A stretch of 20,454 bases of DNA from Cyclostephanos tholiformis (Eukaryota > Bacillariophyta > Thalassiosirophyceae > Thalassiosirales > Thalassiosiraceae): NCBI GenBank assembly GCA_036939975.1, contig JALLPB010000205.1:1-20454 (forward strand). The letters run 5' to 3'. Both the position numbers and the translations under genes were made by a program. This document shows, one piece after another, positions 18,701-20,454 of this stretch. Numbering within the stretch: position 1 is the stretch's first letter; the number at the start of each line of letters is the position of its first letter. The notes under the pieces are model-generated. The model made no database searches and was not told where the DNA came from. It saw only the letters and a list, made by a program, of their open reading frames with translations.

Positions 18701-19919
18701 CGTCTTCGCACTTGCCGGCGAGGCAGCTACCGCACGTCAACGCGCGGAAGGTGCTGCTCGCGTCCGGATCGAAGTACAAGTCGGTGTGATGCTCCTCGCC
18801 GCAATTCACGCAACCCCTGCACGGGAAGGCAGTGTAATGCGAGCCGGTATCTACGATGACCGACTTGCGCTGGGGGGGGGTGCCGACCCATAGCGTCGCG
18901 TAGTGAGTGCCGTATCCCTGATGCAACGGCGACGTCAGGTGGGAGTTGTACAGTCCGCCGCGTTTCTTCGCCACTCGTTGTAAATCCCTCCCCCACCCCC
19001 TCATCCCCCTACCGTTCGAGGATACGGTGTCATTGCCAGTATTTCGACGGAACGACGTCGACGACGATGGCACGACATTATTGCGATAATAATAGCTGTC
19101 CTCGTCGTCGTCGTCGACGTTCGATTCGAGTCCTTCGCCACCCCCCTTCCCCTCCTCCTCTTCCCTTTCGCGCATGATGGCCCATTCGTGCCTGCTGAAC
19201 ATTCGAAAGCGCTCGTTGTGCGAACGAACGTCCCCGTTGTGTCTTCGTCGCCTCTTCGTCTCCTCCTCCTCCAGCCCCTCCTCCTCCTCCTCCACATCAT
19301 GTCCCCCATCGTCATCGTCATCGTACGACGACGGCGATGGCGAGTACTCGCGGTACCGTCGTTTATCGCGTTGCGTCGAATTCGCGACGACATCGCGGCG
19401 GTGGTAAGTCGGCGGGTATTCCATCGAGGACGCGTACGATGCCGCGACGGGCGGATCCGTATGCGTATCATCATCGTCGTCCATCGATGACGACGACGAC
19501 GATGATGACGACGACGACGATGACGCATCGTGTCCTAGTCGTATCCGTCCACGTCGTTTCCCCCCCCCCCCGCCGCCGCCGAAAGCGACCCCACCGCGTC
19601 GCTCCTCCATCATGCGGCGCAGGTGATGGGGAAGCACGGGGCGTAACTCGATGCGCAGCATCATCCCGGAGTCGTCCTCATCATCATCATCTCGTCCGGC
19701 TGCTTCCGCCGCCGCCGCCGCCGCCGCCGCCGCCATAGAAGACGACGATGACGACGACGATGACGATGACGACGATGACAACGACAATGACGATGGGATG
19801 AGCGGCAAAGTCGACGACGGAACGATATCATCGTCGTTATCGAAGAGGTAGGATCCCAAAGTCATCGGCGACGCGACGACCATCGCGACGGCCGCCGATG
19901 CGGCGAGGCGCCGGTGCAT
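15737..19919 (-). CDS. Membrane-anchored pepsin-type aspartic protease with TSP1 domain (4 exons)
   Basis: Exons 19919-17427, 17321-17025, 16754-16689 and 16603-15737 join, all in phase 0, into 1240 residues. The start at 19919 gives a signal peptide (HRRLAASAAVAMVVASP); an in-frame ATG at 20075 would bury it, so it is not chosen. Residues about 30-300 are low-complexity (poly-Ser, poly-Ala, poly-Asp, Glu-rich), perhaps a propeptide-like region. The A1-family protease domain (about 330-790) has YATLWVGTPPQ, the first catalytic DTG (Asp357, VIVDTGSHYTAF), a flap-like QSYTEGSSWSAY and the second catalytic DSG (Asp602, VIVDSGTTDTYL), so both Asp residues are kept. A thrombospondin type 1 repeat (about 878-925) has ATWSACDYTC and CHVQAC. 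An unknown folded part follows (about 931-1120), then one membrane helix (about 1125-1150) and a basic then Ser-rich tail of about 90 residues. A secreted or surface-facing protease anchored as type I is inferred. Confidence 0.87.
16604..16688 (-). other. Intron 3 of the protease gene
   Basis: The intron is 85 bp. The donor is CAT|GTGAGT at 16688 and the acceptor ATGTTAG ends at 16604. Splicing is phase 0 and joins SHWTKH to AEDIFTESFAA. The preceding exon is only 66 bp (22 residues), and the frame on both sides is open only with this splice. Confidence 0.75.
16755..17024 (-). other. Intron 2 of the protease gene
   Basis: The intron is 270 bp, longer than its neighbours. The donor is CGG|GTGCGT at 17024 and the acceptor GCTTTTCAG ends at 16755 after a pyrimidine-rich stretch. 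Splicing is phase 0 and joins the TSP1 exon (SDPCR) to VPFVVHAII. An internal alternative exon cannot be excluded by eye. Confidence 0.7.
17322..17426 (-). other. Intron 1 of the protease gene
   Basis: The intron is 105 bp. On the - strand the donor is GAG|GTGAGG at 17426, a TTACTAACTA branch-like motif lies just before the acceptor, and the acceptor is ATTAG ending at 17322. Splicing is phase 0 and joins the protease domain (EQVSMEQNE) to the Cys-rich TSP1 exon (ADGGGPMEV). Confidence 0.85.
19480..19805 (-). repeat. Coding trinucleotide tracts (poly-Ser, poly-Ala, poly-Gly)
   Basis: Within the first protease exon, GAY/GAC triplet runs on the + strand (about 19486-19525 and 19738-19780) are read on the - strand as long poly-Ser. 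A GCC run at about 19709-19735 is read as Ala-rich sequence, and C12 at 19560-19571 as poly-Gly. All keep the frame. They lie in the low-complexity N-terminal third, outside the catalytic domain. Confidence 0.85.
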
Positions 19920-20158
19920 AATATCGTCCGCGAATATAATAATAATATTATATGCTCCACCGAACCCCCCCCCCTTCTCCCCCTGGCCTGGCCCCCTCGT
20001 CGCTGTTTCTCTCGCTCTCTCCGTGTACCGTGCGAGGTTTGGGGTGATGGCCAGACGAACATCCCGGCGCCCCATCACCGGCCAGACGCCGCTTCGCCAA
20101 AAAGCGATGAGCGATGTGGGGCGAGAAGTCCAATGCGATTACCTCTCTATGGTAAAAA
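19920..20158. promoter_or_regulatory. Upstream region of the protease gene
   Basis: These 239 bases lie between the protease start codon and the TIR element. They hold AT-rich sequence with AATATAATAATAATATTATAT near 19934-19954, directly upstream of the chosen start, and then a C-rich stretch. The frame is open back to 20078, but its residues look non-conserved. The promoter role is inferred from position only. Confidence 0.35.
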
Positions 20159-20454
20159 CCGGGGTTTTTAAGCACCACCACCGGGGTTTAAGCACCAGAC
20201 ACAAAATCTATCTAAATTAGTCAGAAAATAAAAAATAGGGAGAATTAAATTGCAATGCGATGCGCTCATTTTCAGAAACCCCCGACGCAATTATCAAGTT
20301 TAGCGCAAAATTTCGCATTTTTTATATACTTGGGACGACTCATGAAATTTACCGTAGCCCTTTATACAAAAACGAAAAACGACACTCACCGGTTTTGGCG
20401 GGAAAGCATTGTCGAAGTGATTCTGATGGATTTAGATGTCACATCCTAGAACAT
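20159..20454 (+). mobile_element. Second copy of the TIR DNA element (runs off the window)
   Basis: The element starts with a terminal repeat that is itself tandemly doubled: CCGGGGTTTTTAAGCACC (20159-20176) and CCGGGGTTTAAGCACC (20181-20196). From 20262 to the window end it matches 1406-1591 in the same orientation, including TTTAGATGTCACATCCTA. The sequence stops just short of the expected inverted terminal repeat, so the full element would be about 315 bp. No ORF of interest is present, so it is non-autonomous. It lies about 240 bp upstream of the protease start codon and could touch that promoter. Confidence 0.75.

Noticed and set aside
1..20454. CRISPR arrays, tRNA or rRNA genes
   Set aside because: No regularly spaced identical repeats were seen, and no cloverleaf with A and B box motifs or rRNA-like conserved block was recognised on either strand by eye.

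Overview
The window looks like nuclear DNA of a diatom, most likely a centric one. The genus cannot be named from the sequence alone. The signs are: short spliceosomal introns of 85-105 bp with GTGAGN or GTGCGT donors and TACTAAC-like branch points; proteins full of poly-Ser, poly-Asp and Pro/Thr-rich tracts; single-pass membrane proteins with Thr/Pro-rich ectodomains; Copia retroelement fragments that look like the diatom CoDi type; and eukaryote-only genes (TAP42/IGBP1, alpha-arrestin, pepsin-type protease with a thrombospondin repeat). No bacterial operon logic is present.

Bases 1-4100 are a transposable-element graveyard. A decayed Copia element on the + strand (RNase H end about 826-1176, 3' LTR 1226-1405) appears to have inserted into a small terminal-inverted-repeat DNA element, whose right part is 1406-1612. 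A second copy of that DNA element begins at 20159 and runs off the right edge. A second Copia fragment lies on the - strand (5' LTR 3851-3644, broken gag 3480-2780). Between them is a decayed + strand reading frame (about 1856-2690).

Bases 4104-20000 hold the genes: a MATE-family multidrug/toxin exporter (-, 4104-5879); a small coiled-coil protein that may be a Tma17/Adc17-like proteasome chaperone (+, 6075-6587), divergent from the MATE gene across 195 bp; a spliced type I membrane protein with a Pro/Thr-rich ectodomain (+, 7216-9074, one intron); about 1.5 kb without a recognisable gene; a doubtful short membrane ORF (+, 10632-10838); an alpha-arrestin-like protein with C-terminal PSAP repeats (-, 11323-12753); a TAP42/IGBP1 PP2A regulator broken by a frameshift at a run of 16 G (+, 13725-15343); and a four-exon gene for a membrane-anchored aspartic protease with a thrombospondin type 1 domain (-, 15737-19919).

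The genes do not form a pathway in any obvious way. Three of them (arrestin with ESCRT-type PSAP motifs, membrane-anchored protease, type I surface protein) fit secretory or endosomal membrane traffic. The most interesting items are the protease-TSP1-transmembrane fusion recovered by splicing, the arrestin tail built from a DNA repeat whose next unit lies out of frame past the stop, and the homopolymer frameshift in TAP42.
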